A stretch of 60,759 nt of DNA, from NCBI RefSeq assembly GCF_021129175.1, contig NZ_JAJOHV010000023.1:1-60759 (forward strand), read 5' to 3'. Under the pieces are notes generated by a model, which saw only the letters and a list, made by a program, of their open reading frames with translations, was not told the DNA's origin and did not search any database. Positions 35,085 through 43,601 of the stretch are shown piece after piece. The first letter of the stretch is position 1, and every line of letters begins with the position of its first letter. A program made the position numbers and the translations under genes. The stretch comes from Chromobacterium piscinae. Its GTDB lineage: Bacteria; Pseudomonadota; Gammaproteobacteria; Burkholderiales; Chromobacteriaceae.

Positions 35085-35258
35085 TTAGCCGGAGAAGCCC
35101 TTGTCACACCTGACATAACCCGAGTCGCATTGCGTCGGATCCTCTTCCATTTCGCCGCCGGAAACGAATTCCAGGTCCTGGTCGGCGATTTCGTGCATGG
35201 TCGACGACGATTCTTCGCCCAGCTCGTCCAGCATGGTTTGCAAGCTCTGATTCTTCAT
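35085..35258 (-). CDS. RiPP precursor peptide A with Gly-Gly leader and two-Cys core
   Basis: A 57-codon gene with a good ribosome site (AGGAG, seven bases upstream). The leader begins MKNQSLQTMLDELGEE and ends DLEFVSGG, with G34-G35 as the double-glycine site and Leu at -7 and Val at -4 as in bacteriocin-type leaders. Cleavage would release residues 36-57: EMEEDPTQ followed by CDSGYVRCDKGFSG. The core has C44 and C51, one Tyr and one Phe, and is acidic at its front. The gene lies directly upstream of the radical SAM/SPASM gene and downstream of two oxygenase-like genes. It is too short for default gene finders. Precursor status is inferred from leader, context and size. Confidence 0.85.
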   Translation of the reverse strand: MKNQSLQTMLDELGEESSSTMHEIADQDLEFVSGGEMEEDPTQCDSGYVRCDKGFSG

Positions 35259-35349
35259 ATGCGTCTCCTAAGTGGCTCAGGCTGCTAGTTTTGCGACATC
35301 AAGCCCGGATCGGTCGCATGGCAAAGGATGTGCCGGAATCGGTCCGCGA

Positions 35350-36651
35350 TCAGTCCGGCGTGACGGCGATGCCGCGATAACGGTGCAGCAGGCCGAGCAG
35401 GTAGTGGACTTTCTTTTCGGCCAGCGGGTCGTCGACCATCGCGACGATGTCTGCGACGGCGAGTTTGCCGCCGCCGTTCAACCTGTCGACGATGCCCTCC
35501 AGCCCCGGGAAGCTGCCGAGCGAGATCTTGGTGCCGCGCACATAGAGCTCCAGCCGGCCGGCCTTCGGCGCCGGGCGGCACAGCATCCGGTACGGCGGTT
35601 CGATGGCGATGCGGCTGTCGGCATGCATCGCGGGTTTGTCCTCGCGCGGCACCGGGCTGTTGCGGTAGCCGCCATTGCTGAACAGCGAGTAGCGCAGGTC
35701 GCGATAGACATCGCGCATCAGCGCGCGCAGATCGCCGTCGCTCGGCAGCGCCAGCAGCGACAGCGCGGATTCGACGGTGCCGATATCGTCTATCGGCCGC
35801 CGGTCGGCCTTCAGCATGATCCCGGATGGCCGCAGATGGGCTTCCCGGACGCGGTGCAGCAGTTCACAGGCGAAGTCGTGATCGGAGCGGTTGTAGAACC
35901 AGCAGGCGATGCTGATGGACAGCTGGTCCTGAGTGCCCAGGTGGAACATGTTTTCCGGCATGAAGTAGAGCTGGCCCTCGCCGAAGGTGTGGCGGACTGC
36001 GCTGGGCAGGTGCGGCGCGATGTCCCGATTGTTGTGGCGCTTCTGGCCGGGCGCGGTGACATAGTCGTCGTCGCGCCAGGTGTACATGGTTTTAGGGCCT
36101 GGTCCGAGGTGGAAGTGGATCACGCTCTTGCCGGGCGAGTCTTTGTGTATGCCCAGCGGCGTCATGTCGTAATTGCCGATGAACACGGTGAACAGGATGC
36201 CTTCGGTCGGCATGCCTATCGTCTTCAGCGCCGGTTCCAGAATGTGCGCGATCGCCTGGGACAGGCCGGGGCTGAACTTCTCGCCGCGGTTCAGAATGAT
36301 GCCGAACTTGCGTTCGCCGAAGGCGCGGCCCACCCAGTCTTCCACATTCTCGTGCGGCAGCGGATGCAGGGCGAAGTGCGCGTCGAGTTCATCGACCTTC
36401 AGACCGTCCAGCCACAGGCGGTAACCGTATTTCGCCTTGTGCACCTGGCCGAGCTCGGCCAGGATGTCCAGCACCTGGCGGCGCATGGCGCGGGCCTGGC
36501 AGGCGTCCAGCGCGTCATCGAAGACGCAGGGCTGGCTCATCTGCTCGGTTCGGGCTAGGAAGCCGCTCCACCAGCCGGCGTCGAATTGCTGCCGCAGCCG
36601 GGCGGGTGAAAGGCTGTTGTCCATCGTTTCGTTCTCGCTGGGATGGTTCAT
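35350..36651 (-). CDS. JmjC/cupin-like putative Fe(II)/2-oxoglutarate oxygenase 1
   Basis: A 433-aa protein whose residues 150-250 form a JmjC-like double-stranded beta-helix. LGIHKDSPGKSVIHFHLGPG supplies H169 and D171, and YFMPENMFHLGTQ supplies H237, the expected HxD...H iron triad; GPKTMYTW follows the first strand as in ribosomal oxygenases. The C-terminal part (PYRMLCRPAPKAGRLELYVRG, LNGGGKLAVADIVAMVDD) resembles a winged-helix tail. Known relatives hydroxylate His, Arg or Asp in proteins, so peptide hydroxylation is the inferred role. The start at 36651 follows AGGGA; a longer frame overlaps the next gene. It is 34 bases downstream of a paralogue. Confidence 0.8.
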   Translation of the reverse strand: MNHPSENETMDNSLSPARLRQQFDAGWWSGFLARTEQMSQPCVFDDALDACQARAMRRQVLDILAELGQVHKAKYGYRLWLDGLKVDELDAHFALHPLPHENVEDWVGRAFGERKFGIILNRGEKFSPGLSQAIAHILEPALKTIGMPTEGILFTVFIGNYDMTPLGIHKDSPGKSVIHFHLGPGPKTMYTWRDDDYVTAPGQKRHNNRDIAPHLPSAVRHTFGEGQLYFMPENMFHLGTQDQLSISIACWFYNRSDHDFACELLHRVREAHLRPSGIMLKADRRPIDDIGTVESALSLLALPSDGDLRALMRDVYRDLRYSLFSNGGYRNSPVPREDKPAMHADSRIAIEPPYRMLCRPAPKAGRLELYVRGTKISLGSFPGLEGIVDRLNGGGKLAVADIVAMVDDPLAEKKVHYLLGLLHRYRGIAVTPD

Positions 36652-36685
36652 GTTCGGGTCCCTGGCGCGGATGTGGAGACGGAAG

Positions 36686-37963
36686 TCAGCCCGTTGGCGC
36701 ATCCAGCTGGCGGATGCCGCGCCAATGGAGCAGCTCGCCCAGCAGATGCAAGCCAACCTTGGCCGGCCAGCGCGGGTCCAGCAGGCCCAGCAGTTCGGCC
36801 ACGGCGCAGGCCTGGCCCTGGTTCAGCCGGTCCAGCATCGCGATCAGGCCGGGGTGGCGGTTCATTTCCAGCTTGTTGCCGCGCACGTAGACGGCCATCC
36901 GTCCCGGCGTCGTGTCGCGCGTCAGCATCCGGTACGGCGTTTCCGCCTGTACCCGGTCGTCAGGCGCCAGGCTGGCCTTGTCTTCCCGTGGAAACGGCGG
37001 GCTGCGGTAGCCGGCGTTGCTGGCCAGACAGTGGCGCCAGTCCAGATAAGCCAGGCGCAGCAACTGGTCGTAGTCCCGCCCGCGGTATTCCTCCGGCAGC
37101 CGCCGCTTGGCGAGGATGGCGTCCAGCGCTCGGGCGTCGTCCGGCGGTGAAGGATCGTGGACAATGGCGTCGTCCGCTTCGCCATCCAGCTGTTTGAGCA
37201 GAAAGGCGTGCAGGTTCTTTGCCATCGCCTGGTTGGTGTGGGTGTATTGCCAGACGGTGATGCCGATGGACAGCTCGCTCTGCTCGCCGATGTGGAAGGT
37301 GCCTTCCGGCATGAAGAACAGGTCGCCGGCTTCGAAGTGGAAGGTTCTGGCATAGGGTTTGAGCGCGGCGAAGTCGCGTTTGGCTAACCCCTCTTCCTCC
37401 GTCAGCTGGCGGTAGCGCTCCGGCTCCCATAGATACATGGTCTTGGCGCCGGGGCCGACGTGGAAGTGGATGACGTTCTCTCCGCGCAGGTCCTGGTGTA
37501 CGCCGAGCGGGGTTTTGTCGTAATCGCCGATGAAGATGCTGAACTGGACGCCGTCCCGCGGCAGGCCGATTTTCTGGAATAACGGCGCCAGCAGCAGCGC
37601 GATCTCGCGCGAGAGTTGATGGTGGAATTTCTCCCCGGCATTGAGAATGATGCCGTACGGCATGCCGGGAAACGCCCGCCCGCCCCATGCTTCCAGGCTT
37701 TCTCCCGGCAGAGGCGGGCAGTCATAGAAACGCTCCAGCTCATCGCGGTTCAACAGCCGTCCGGCGGCGTAAACGCGAAGGCCGTAGGGACGTTCGCGCA
37801 GGGCGGCCCGCGTGGCCAGAAGTTCCAGCACCGCTTGCCGGAAGGCGGCGACCCGGCCGTCGTCGAGCGCGCCTTTGAATACGACCGGATTACTCAGTTG
37901 CCGGGACTCGTGCAGGAAGTCCTCCCACCATGCGTCGCTGAAGCTTGCGGTGTGCTTGTCCAT
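36686..37963 (-). CDS. JmjC/cupin-like putative Fe(II)/2-oxoglutarate oxygenase 2
   Basis: A 425-aa paralogue of the downstream gene. It has LGVHQDLRGENVIHFHVGPG (H156, D158) and FFMPEGTFHIGEQ (H224), so the iron-binding triad is complete. Shared blocks include YGIILNAGEKF, PLGVHQD, GPGAKTMYLW and the C-terminal PYRMLTRDTTPGRMAVYVRG. The two proteins align along their full length, pointing to tandem duplication within the locus with possible specialisation on different residues or precursors. GGAGAG precedes the ATG. It begins 107 bases after precursor B, whose His-rich core is a candidate substrate; that pairing is inference. Confidence 0.8.
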   Translation of the reverse strand: MDKHTASFSDAWWEDFLHESRQLSNPVVFKGALDDGRVAAFRQAVLELLATRAALRERPYGLRVYAAGRLLNRDELERFYDCPPLPGESLEAWGGRAFPGMPYGIILNAGEKFHHQLSREIALLLAPLFQKIGLPRDGVQFSIFIGDYDKTPLGVHQDLRGENVIHFHVGPGAKTMYLWEPERYRQLTEEEGLAKRDFAALKPYARTFHFEAGDLFFMPEGTFHIGEQSELSIGITVWQYTHTNQAMAKNLHAFLLKQLDGEADDAIVHDPSPPDDARALDAILAKRRLPEEYRGRDYDQLLRLAYLDWRHCLASNAGYRSPPFPREDKASLAPDDRVQAETPYRMLTRDTTPGRMAVYVRGNKLEMNRHPGLIAMLDRLNQGQACAVAELLGLLDPRWPAKVGLHLLGELLHWRGIRQLDAPTG

Positions 37964-38012
37964 TGAGCGGGCTCTCCGAAATGGTCGTTGGCGTGCGGCG
38001 CGGAAGTGGCAC

Positions 38013-38037
38013 GCCCGGTCTCCAGGGGGAGCCGGGC
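38013..38037 (-). promoter_or_regulatory. Hairpin between precursor B and oxygenase 2
   Basis: GCCCGG-T-CTCC (38013-38023) and GGAGCCGGGC (38028-38037) pair over 10 bp with one bulged base and a four-base loop. It lies just after the precursor stop and has no T-run, the same arrangement as at precursor A. Confidence 0.55.
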
Positions 38038-38070
38038 GGCTGACGCTGGCTCAGGGGTAGCCGGGCCGGT

Positions 38071-38241
38071 CTAGCTGGCGCTCGGGTGGACGTGGACGTG
38101 GTCCTCGTCGGTGTGGACGGGTTCCAGGCCGCCGCTGACCGCGCCTTCCTCCAGCGGGGACAGGACGGTGATGCCGAGGATGTCGGCGATTTCCTGGTCC
38201 TGATCCAGTTCGGTCTGCTCCACTTGCTTGTCGGTTTGCAT
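38071..38241 (-). CDS. RiPP precursor peptide B with Gly-Gly leader and His-rich core
   Basis: A 56-codon gene with AAGGAG eight bases before the ATG. The leader ends LSPLEEGAVSGG, which fits the double-glycine consensus well: L at -12, S at -11, E at -8, V at -4, GG at -2/-1 (G37, G38). The predicted core is LEPVHTDEDHVHVHPSAS, 18 residues with four His, three of them alternating as HVHVH, and three acidic residues. It has no Cys. It is the first gene of the minus-strand operon and shares EIAD and VSGG elements with precursor A. Precursor status is inferred from leader, operon position and the nearby C39 exporter. Confidence 0.85.
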   Translation of the reverse strand: MQTDKQVEQTELDQDQEIADILGITVLSPLEEGAVSGGLEPVHTDEDHVHVHPSAS

Positions 38242-38699
38242 GGTGCTTCTCCTTTGCGTGTGTGGGGGTCGACAGGGGTCGGCCCGAACGCGTCATCATA
38301 TGGATCCCGCGGCCTGGCGATGGCCGATGGGAGAAGAGGTATGGATCATTCCATTGATGACAGTGAACTATTGGACGGCCCCGATGGGGGAGCAACCCGG
38401 GCGATTACGGATGCGTGGCAACGGCGGAACCGGGGCGGCTTGTCTGCATCGCGCAACAGATCAGTAATCCTTGCCCAGCATGGTTATTGCGGATGGAGAA
38501 GGCGGAACTTGTTCGAAATGATGGTTATCGGCCAGTCCTAATGGACAGTGTGGCGCGCATGTAGTCCGTTATGAGAATTTAAAGAAGAAGACCAAGTCGC
38601 CGCGGCGGCCGTCCAAACGTTATGGAGTTGGAGTGCCAGGCTGCGTTTCTTGCCGCTTAAAATGCCAATGGAATTGATGATAGAGTTTCGAATCTCCGC
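38242..38699. promoter_or_regulatory. Divergent promoter region of the RiPP locus
   Basis: This 458-base gap separates the minus-strand precursor-enzyme operon from the plus-strand export genes. TATGAT (minus strand, complement of 38295-38300) lies about 55 bases before the precursor B start and could be a -10 element, though no matching -35 is clear. The part nearest the exporter genes (about 38500-38700) is AT-richer. No regulator gene is encoded nearby, so control may be exerted from elsewhere. A weakly supported small open frame (38341-38541) is listed separately. Confidence 0.45.
38341..38541 (+). CDS. Doubtful 66-aa open frame inside the divergent region
   Basis: The ATG at 38341 follows GGGAGAAGAGGT, a possible ribosome site, and the frame encodes MDHSIDDSELLDGPDGG and then an Arg-rich tail ending at TAA 38541. 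The DGG at residues 15-17 resembles a double-glycine site only loosely: the -4 position is Pro and the -7/-8 pattern is absent. It points towards the export genes. Composition and lack of any family resemblance make a chance frame likely; it is recorded because it sits in a RiPP locus. Confidence 0.2.
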   Translation: MDHSIDDSELLDGPDGGATRAITDAWQRRNRGGLSASRNRSVILAQHGYCGWRRRNLFEMMVIGQS

Positions 38700-39989
38700 A
38701 TGCCGCGGCGCGGCATGCCTACCAAAGGCGTCCTATCCGTGCCACTTTTTCGTTCCGCCGCTCTCAGCCACGCCTCAGACCGGCGCTATGGTCGCATCGT
38801 GCTGCTGCGTCCCGCCAGCTTCGCTTGGCTGACCGGCGTGTTCGCGCTGATCGCCATCGCCATCGTCCTGTTCTTTTCCCTGGCCAGCTATACCCGCAAG
38901 GCGCAGGTGCCGGGCGTGCTGCTGCCCAGCCTGGGTCTGATCCGGCTGCAGCCGGCTCAGTCCGGCGTGGTGGCCGAGGTGAAGGTGCGCGAGGGCCAGC
39001 AAGTGCGGGCCGGCGACGTGCTGTTCGTGCTCGGCAACGAGCGCGAGAGCGCCACCCGCGGCGACGCCGGGCGCGAGATCACCGCGCTGCTGCAATCGCG
39101 GCGCGACAGCCTGGCCGGGGACCAGGCGATGCTGCGCATGCAGGCCAGGCAAAAACAGGAGACGTTGCGGCGCAAGGCGGACGACCTGGCGCGCGAATTG
39201 CAGCGGATGGACGAACAGATCGGCCTGCAGCGGCGGCGGGTGGCGCTGGCCGAGGACACGCTGCAGCGCAACCGCAAGCTGCTGGCGTCGCAGTTCATCT
39301 CCGCCGCCGCGCTGCAGGACAAGCAGGCGGAAGTGATAGACCAGCAGACCAAGCTGGCCGACCTCCAGCGCAGCCGCGCCGCCCTGCAGAGCGAGCATGA
39401 CGCGGCCTTGTCCGATCTGGGCGACCTGCAGCTGCAAGCCAAACGCGACGAGGCGGCGGCGCAGCGCGGCATGGCGGAGCTGGAGCAGGATCTGACCGAG
39501 AACGAAGCCAAGCGCAAATTGCTGGTGCGCGCGCCGCAGGCCGGCATGGTCAGCGGCATCGCCGCCCAGGCCGGGCAGACCGTGGCGTCCGGACAGACGC
39601 TGGCGAATCTGTCGCCGGCCGGCTCGCCGCTGGAGGCGGAACTGTACGCGCCGTCGCGCGCCGCCGGTTTCGTCAAGCCTGGCATGGCGGTGCTGATCCG
39701 CTACCAGGCTTATCCCTACCAGAAGTTCGGCCAGTTCAAGGGCACGGTGCGCGAAGTGTCGCGCAGCGCGCTGCGGCCGGAGGAGCTGTACCTGCCCGGG
39801 GGCCAGGGTGGCTCCGGCGAGCAGCTGTACCGGGTGCGGGTGAGGCTGGAGCGCCAGAGCGTCATCACCTATGGCCAGAACCAGTCGTTGAAGGCCGGCA
39901 TGGCGCTGGACGCCAGCGTGCTGCTGGAGCGGCGCAAGCTGTACGAATGGGTGCTGGAGCCGCTCTACAGCATCAGCGGAAAGGTGTGA
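38700..39989 (+). CDS. HlyD-family periplasmic adaptor of the peptide exporter
   Basis: A 429-aa membrane fusion protein. One N-terminal transmembrane helix (FAWLTGVFALIAIAIVLFFSLA) is followed by a lipoyl/barrel-sandwich half (GVVAEVKVREGQQVRAGDVLFVLG), a long coiled-coil hairpin rich in Gln, Arg and Leu (residues about 130-260), the second lipoyl half (RAPQAGMVSGIAAQAGQTVASGQTL) and beta-barrel domains. It would link the inner-membrane C39 transporter to an outer membrane TolC-like channel, which is not encoded here. No strong ribosome site marks the ATG at 38700, so the start is tentative (Met-6 at 38715 is an alternative). One base separates its stop from the transporter start. Confidence 0.92.
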   Translation: MPRRGMPTKGVLSVPLFRSAALSHASDRRYGRIVLLRPASFAWLTGVFALIAIAIVLFFSLASYTRKAQVPGVLLPSLGLIRLQPAQSGVVAEVKVREGQQVRAGDVLFVLGNERESATRGDAGREITALLQSRRDSLAGDQAMLRMQARQKQETLRRKADDLARELQRMDEQIGLQRRRVALAEDTLQRNRKLLASQFISAAALQDKQAEVIDQQTKLADLQRSRAALQSEHDAALSDLGDLQLQAKRDEAAAQRGMAELEQDLTENEAKRKLLVRAPQAGMVSGIAAQAGQTVASGQTLANLSPAGSPLEAELYAPSRAAGFVKPGMAVLIRYQAYPYQKFGQFKGTVREVSRSALRPEELYLPGGQGGSGEQLYRVRVRLERQSVITYGQNQSLKAGMALDASVLLERRKLYEWVLEPLYSISGKV

Positions 39990-39990
39990 G

Positions 39991-42174
39991 ATGAGCTATC
40001 AGCAACCGACCTTGCGATTCTGGGGCCGCCGCCGGCTGCCGCTGCTGCTGCAGACCGAGGCCGCCGAATGCGGCCTGGCCAGCCTGGCGATGGTGGCCGG
40101 CTATTGGGGGCATCGCATCGATCTGGCAAATATGCGCCGCCGTTTCTCGGTGTCGCTGAAGGGCAGCACGCTGAAGAGCCTGATCGCGATGGCCCAGGGG
40201 CTGGGCTTGGCGTCGCGGCCGCTGAAGCTGGACCTGCAGCATCTGCCGCAGTTGAAGCTGCCCTGCGTGCTGCATTGGGACATGAACCATTTCGTGGTGT
40301 TGAAACAGGTGTCGGCGCGCCACATCGTCATCCACGATCCGGGAGTGGGCGAGCGCAAGCTGAGCCTGGACGAGGCGTCCAAGCATTTCACCGGGGTGGC
40401 GCTGGAGTTGACGCCGGACACCTCGTTCCGCAAGACCGAGGAGAAGCTGCAGTTCAGCCTGCTGTCGCTGATGGGCCGGGTGGACGGCCTGGGCGGCGGC
40501 TTGCTCCAGTTGCTGTTGCTGGGCCTGGCGCTGCAGGTATGCGCGCTGGCCGCGCCGTTCTATTTGCAGTGGGTGGTGGACGAGGCGCTGGTGGCGGCCG
40601 ACCGCGACCTGATCACCGTGCTGGGCATCGGCTTCCTGCTGCTGGTGCTGTTGCAGACCGCGATCGGCGCGGTGCGCTCCTGGGCGACCACGGCGCTGGC
40701 CACCAGCCTCAATTTCCAGTGGCTGGGCAACGCCTTCGCCCACCTGATGCGTTTGCCGCTGCCGTGGTTCGAGAAGCGCCATCTGGGCGACATCACCTCG
40801 CGTTTCGGCTCGATCCAGACCATACAGAAAAGCCTGACCACCCAGTTCGTGGAAGGGGTGATCGATGGTTTGCTGGTGATCGCCACGCTGATCGTGATGC
40901 TGCTGTACAGCGCGTCGCTGGCCATGGTGAGCCTGATCGCGGTGGCGCTGTACGCGCTGCTGCGCTGGAGCATCTTCCGCGCGCTGCGCGAGGCCACCGC
41001 CGAGCAGATCATCCACGCGTCGCGGCAGAACACCCATTTCATCGAGTCGGCGCGCGGCGCGCAGAGCGTGCGGCTGTTCGGCCGCCAGGAGGAGCGGCGC
41101 ATAGGCTGGATGAACGCGTTGGCCGAGCAGTTCAACGCCGATTTGCGCATCGCCCGGCTCAGCCTGTCGTTCCAGACCGCCAATGCGCTGCTGTTCAACG
41201 CCGAGCGGGTGATCGTGGTGTGGCTGGCGGCGCTGGCGGTGATGGATGGCCGCTTCTCGGCGGGCATGCTGTTCGCCTTCCTCAGCTACAAGGACCAGTT
41301 CAGCCAGCGCATCGCCGCGCTGATAGACAAGTTGTTCGAGCTGCGCATGCTGCGGCTGCACGGCGAACGCGTCGCCGACATCCTGCTGACCGAGCCGGAG
41401 CCGGAACTGAACGATGTCGAGATCGATCCGGCCCATGTCCAGGCGGCGATCGAACTGCGCAATGTTTCCTTCCGCTATTCCGACAGCGAGCCCTATGTGC
41501 TGCGCGAGCTGAGCCTGGCGATTCCGGCCGGCCAGTGCCTGGCCGTCACCGGCGCCTCCGGCTGCGGCAAGACCACGCTGCTGAAGCTGGTCCTCGGCCT
41601 GATGGAGCCGACCGAGGGCGAGGTGCTGGTGGGCGGCGTGCCGCTCAGGCAGCTGGGCCTGGGCAATTATCGCCAGATGCTGGGCACGGTGATGCAGGAC
41701 GATCTGCTGTTTTCCGGCTCCATCGCCGACAACATCTGCTTTTTCGATCCGCAACCTGATCAGGAGCGCATCCGCCGTTGCGCCGGTTTCGCCGCCATCC
41801 ACGACGAAATCATGGCGATGCCGATGAACTACAACACCCTGGTCGGCGACATCGGCTCCGGCCTGTCCGGCGGCCAGAAACAGCGCGTGCTGCTGGCACG
41901 GGCGCTGTACAAGCAGCCGCGGCTGTTGGTGCTGGACGAGGCCACCAGCCATCTGGACGTATGGAACGAGCAGCTGGTCAACGCCGCGGTGCGGGATATC
42001 GACATGACGCGCATTCTGGTCGCCCACCGGCCGGAAACCATCGCCATGGCCGAGCGGGTGGTGGTGTTGGAACAGGGGCGCATCGTGCAGGATTCTCCGG
42101 CGGCGGCCGCGGCAGAACAGCGGAGGGCGAGGGCCGGCGGCGGTCCCGGGCGGGCCGGCGATCATGTAGAATGA
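39991..42174 (+). CDS. Peptidase-containing ABC exporter (C39) for double-glycine peptides
   Basis: The 727-aa exporter has an N-terminal C39 peptidase domain with the full triad: C27 in [21 protein letters not shown]100 in [10 protein letters not shown]116 in HDPGVGE. It therefore should cut leaders after Gly-Gly, unlike the degenerate C39-like domains of RTX toxin exporters. Six membrane helices follow (residues about 160-430), then an ATPase domain with Walker [10 protein letters not shown], signature LSGGQKQR and Walker [10 protein letters not shown]. It forms the export unit with the HlyD-type gene just upstream. The two Gly-Gly precursors on the other strand are the obvious substrates. 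The last 20 residues are Gly/Arg-rich and unconserved-looking. Confidence 0.95.
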   Translation: MSYQQPTLRFWGRRRLPLLLQTEAAECGLASLAMVAGYWGHRIDLANMRRRFSVSLKGSTLKSLIAMAQGLGLASRPLKLDLQHLPQLKLPCVLHWDMNHFVVLKQVSARHIVIHDPGVGERKLSLDEASKHFTGVALELTPDTSFRKTEEKLQFSLLSLMGRVDGLGGGLLQLLLLGLALQVCALAAPFYLQWVVDEALVAADRDLITVLGIGFLLLVLLQTAIGAVRSWATTALATSLNFQWLGNAFAHLMRLPLPWFEKRHLGDITSRFGSIQTIQKSLTTQFVEGVIDGLLVIATLIVMLLYSASLAMVSLIAVALYALLRWSIFRALREATAEQIIHASRQNTHFIESARGAQSVRLFGRQEERRIGWMNALAEQFNADLRIARLSLSFQTANALLFNAERVIVVWLAALAVMDGRFSAGMLFAFLSYKDQFSQRIAALIDKLFELRMLRLHGERVADILLTEPEPELNDVEIDPAHVQAAIELRNVSFRYSDSEPYVLRELSLAIPAGQCLAVTGASGCGKTTLLKLVLGLMEPTEGEVLVGGVPLRQLGLGNYRQMLGTVMQDDLLFSGSIADNICFFDPQPDQERIRRCAGFAAIHDEIMAMPMNYNTLVGDIGSGLSGGQKQRVLLARALYKQPRLLVLDEATSHLDVWNEQLVNAAVRDIDMTRILVAHRPETIAMAERVVVLEQGRIVQDSPAAAAAEQRRARAGGGPGRAGDHVE

Positions 42175-42259
42175 TCGCGCCCGGCGGCACCCGCAGACGC
42201 TCCGCCGCGCATCCCCATATTCCGCGGCGCGGCCCGCGCCGCCAGACAAGGAAAACCTC

Positions 42260-43537
42260 ATGTCCCGCAATCTGGAACTGTTCGAACGTGGCAAGCAAGT
42301 GATCCCCGGCGGCGTCAATTCGCCGGTGCGCGCCTTTGGCCAAGTCGGCGGCACGCCGCGTTTCGTCGCCCGCGCCGAGGGCGCCTATTTCTGGGACGCC
42401 GACGGCAAACAGTATCTGGATTATGTCGGCTCCTGGGGACCCGCCATCGTCGGCCACGCTCATCCCGAGGTGGTGAAGGCGGTGCAGGACGCCGCCGTCG
42501 GCGGCCTGTCGTTCGGCGCGCCGACCGAGGGCGAGGTGGTGATCGCCGAGGAAATCTGCAAGCTGCTGCCGTCGGTCGAGCAGGTGCGCCTGGTGTCGTC
42601 CGGCACCGAGGCGACCATGACCGCGATCCGCCTGGCGCGTGGCTTCACCGGCCGCGACCTGATCGTCAAGTTCGAGGGCTGCTATCACGGCCATTCCGAC
42701 AGCCTGCTGGTCAAGGCCGGCTCCGGCCTGCTGACCTTCGGCAACCCGTCGTCAGGCGGCGTACCGGCCGACTTCACCAAGCACACCCTGGTGCTGCAGT
42801 ACAACGACGTAGAGCAGTTGGCGCGCACCTTCTCCGAAATCGGCGACAAGATCGCCTGCGTGATCCTGGAGCCGATCGCCGGCAATATGAATCTGATCCA
42901 GCCGTCGCGTGAATTCGTCCAGGCGCTGCGCAGCCTGACCGAACAGCACGGCGCGGTGCTGATCTACGACGAAGTGATGACCGGCTTCCGCGTGGCCAAA
43001 GGCTGCGCCCAGGGCCTGCACGGCGTCACGCCGGATCTGACCACGCTGGGCAAGGTGGTGGGCGGCGGCATGCCGCTGGCGGCTTTCGGCGGCCGCGCCG
43101 ACATCATGGGCAAGATCGCGCCGCTGGGCACCGTCTACCAGGCCGGCACCCTGTCCGGCAACCCGCTGTCCGTCGCCGCCGGCCTCGCCACGTTGAAGCT
43201 GATCCAGCAGCCCGGATTCTATGAAACGCTGGGCAGCCGCACCGCCCGCCTGGCCCAGGGTCTGGCGGAGGAAGCCAGGAAGGCCGGCGTCACGCTGTCC
43301 ACCGACAGCGTCGGCGGCATGTTCGGCTTCTATTTCAGCGACAAGGCACCCAAGTCCTACGCCGAAGCCACCGGCTGCGACATCGAGCGCTTCAAGCGCT
43401 TCTTCCACGCGATGCTGGACGAGGGCATCTACTTCGCGCCGTCAGCCTACGAGGCCGGCTTCGTCTCCGCCGCGCATAGCGATGAAATGATCGAGCAAAC
43501 CCTCGCCGCCGCCGGCAGGGCTTTCGCGAGCATCTGA
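42260..43537 (+). CDS. hemL: Glutamate-1-semialdehyde 2,1-aminomutase
   Basis: A 425-aa PLP enzyme that converts glutamate-1-semialdehyde to 5-aminolevulinate, the step after HemA. K265 in [18 protein letters not shown] is the PLP-binding lysine, at the same residue number as in E. coli. Other blocks are [36 protein letters not shown] and [23 protein letters not shown] precedes the ATG. It follows the peptide exporter by 85 bases on the same strand and ends in a strong terminator. It is probably unrelated to the RiPP locus and marks its right border. Confidence 0.96.
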   Translation: MSRNLELFERGKQVIPGGVNSPVRAFGQVGGTPRFVARAEGAYFWDADGKQYLDYVGSWGPAIVGHAHPEVVKAVQDAAVGGLSFGAPTEGEVVIAEEICKLLPSVEQVRLVSSGTEATMTAIRLARGFTGRDLIVKFEGCYHGHSDSLLVKAGSGLLTFGNPSSGGVPADFTKHTLVLQYNDVEQLARTFSEIGDKIACVILEPIAGNMNLIQPSREFVQALRSLTEQHGAVLIYDEVMTGFRVAKGCAQGLHGVTPDLTTLGKVVGGGMPLAAFGGRADIMGKIAPLGTVYQAGTLSGNPLSVAAGLATLKLIQQPGFYETLGSRTARLAQGLAEEARKAGVTLSTDSVGGMFGFYFSDKAPKSYAEATGCDIERFKRFFHAMLDEGIYFAPSAYEAGFVSAAHSDEMIEQTLAAAGRAFASI

Positions 43538-43561
43538 ATAATCAGCGGCAGGTAAAGAACC

Positions 43562-43584
43562 AGGGAGCTTCGGCTCCCTTTTTT
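43562..43584 (+). terminator. Terminator of hemL
   Basis: AGGGAGC, loop TTCG, GCTCCCT form a perfect stem with a stable UUCG tetraloop, followed by a run of T. Confidence 0.9.
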
Positions 43585-43601
43585 CATTGCGCTGGAAAAA
43601 A

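Noticed and set aside
38341-38541. Third RiPP precursor
   Set aside because: The DGG at residues 15-17 lacks the hydrophobic -4 and -7/-12 pattern and the tail is Arg-rich, so I kept it only as a low-confidence frame.
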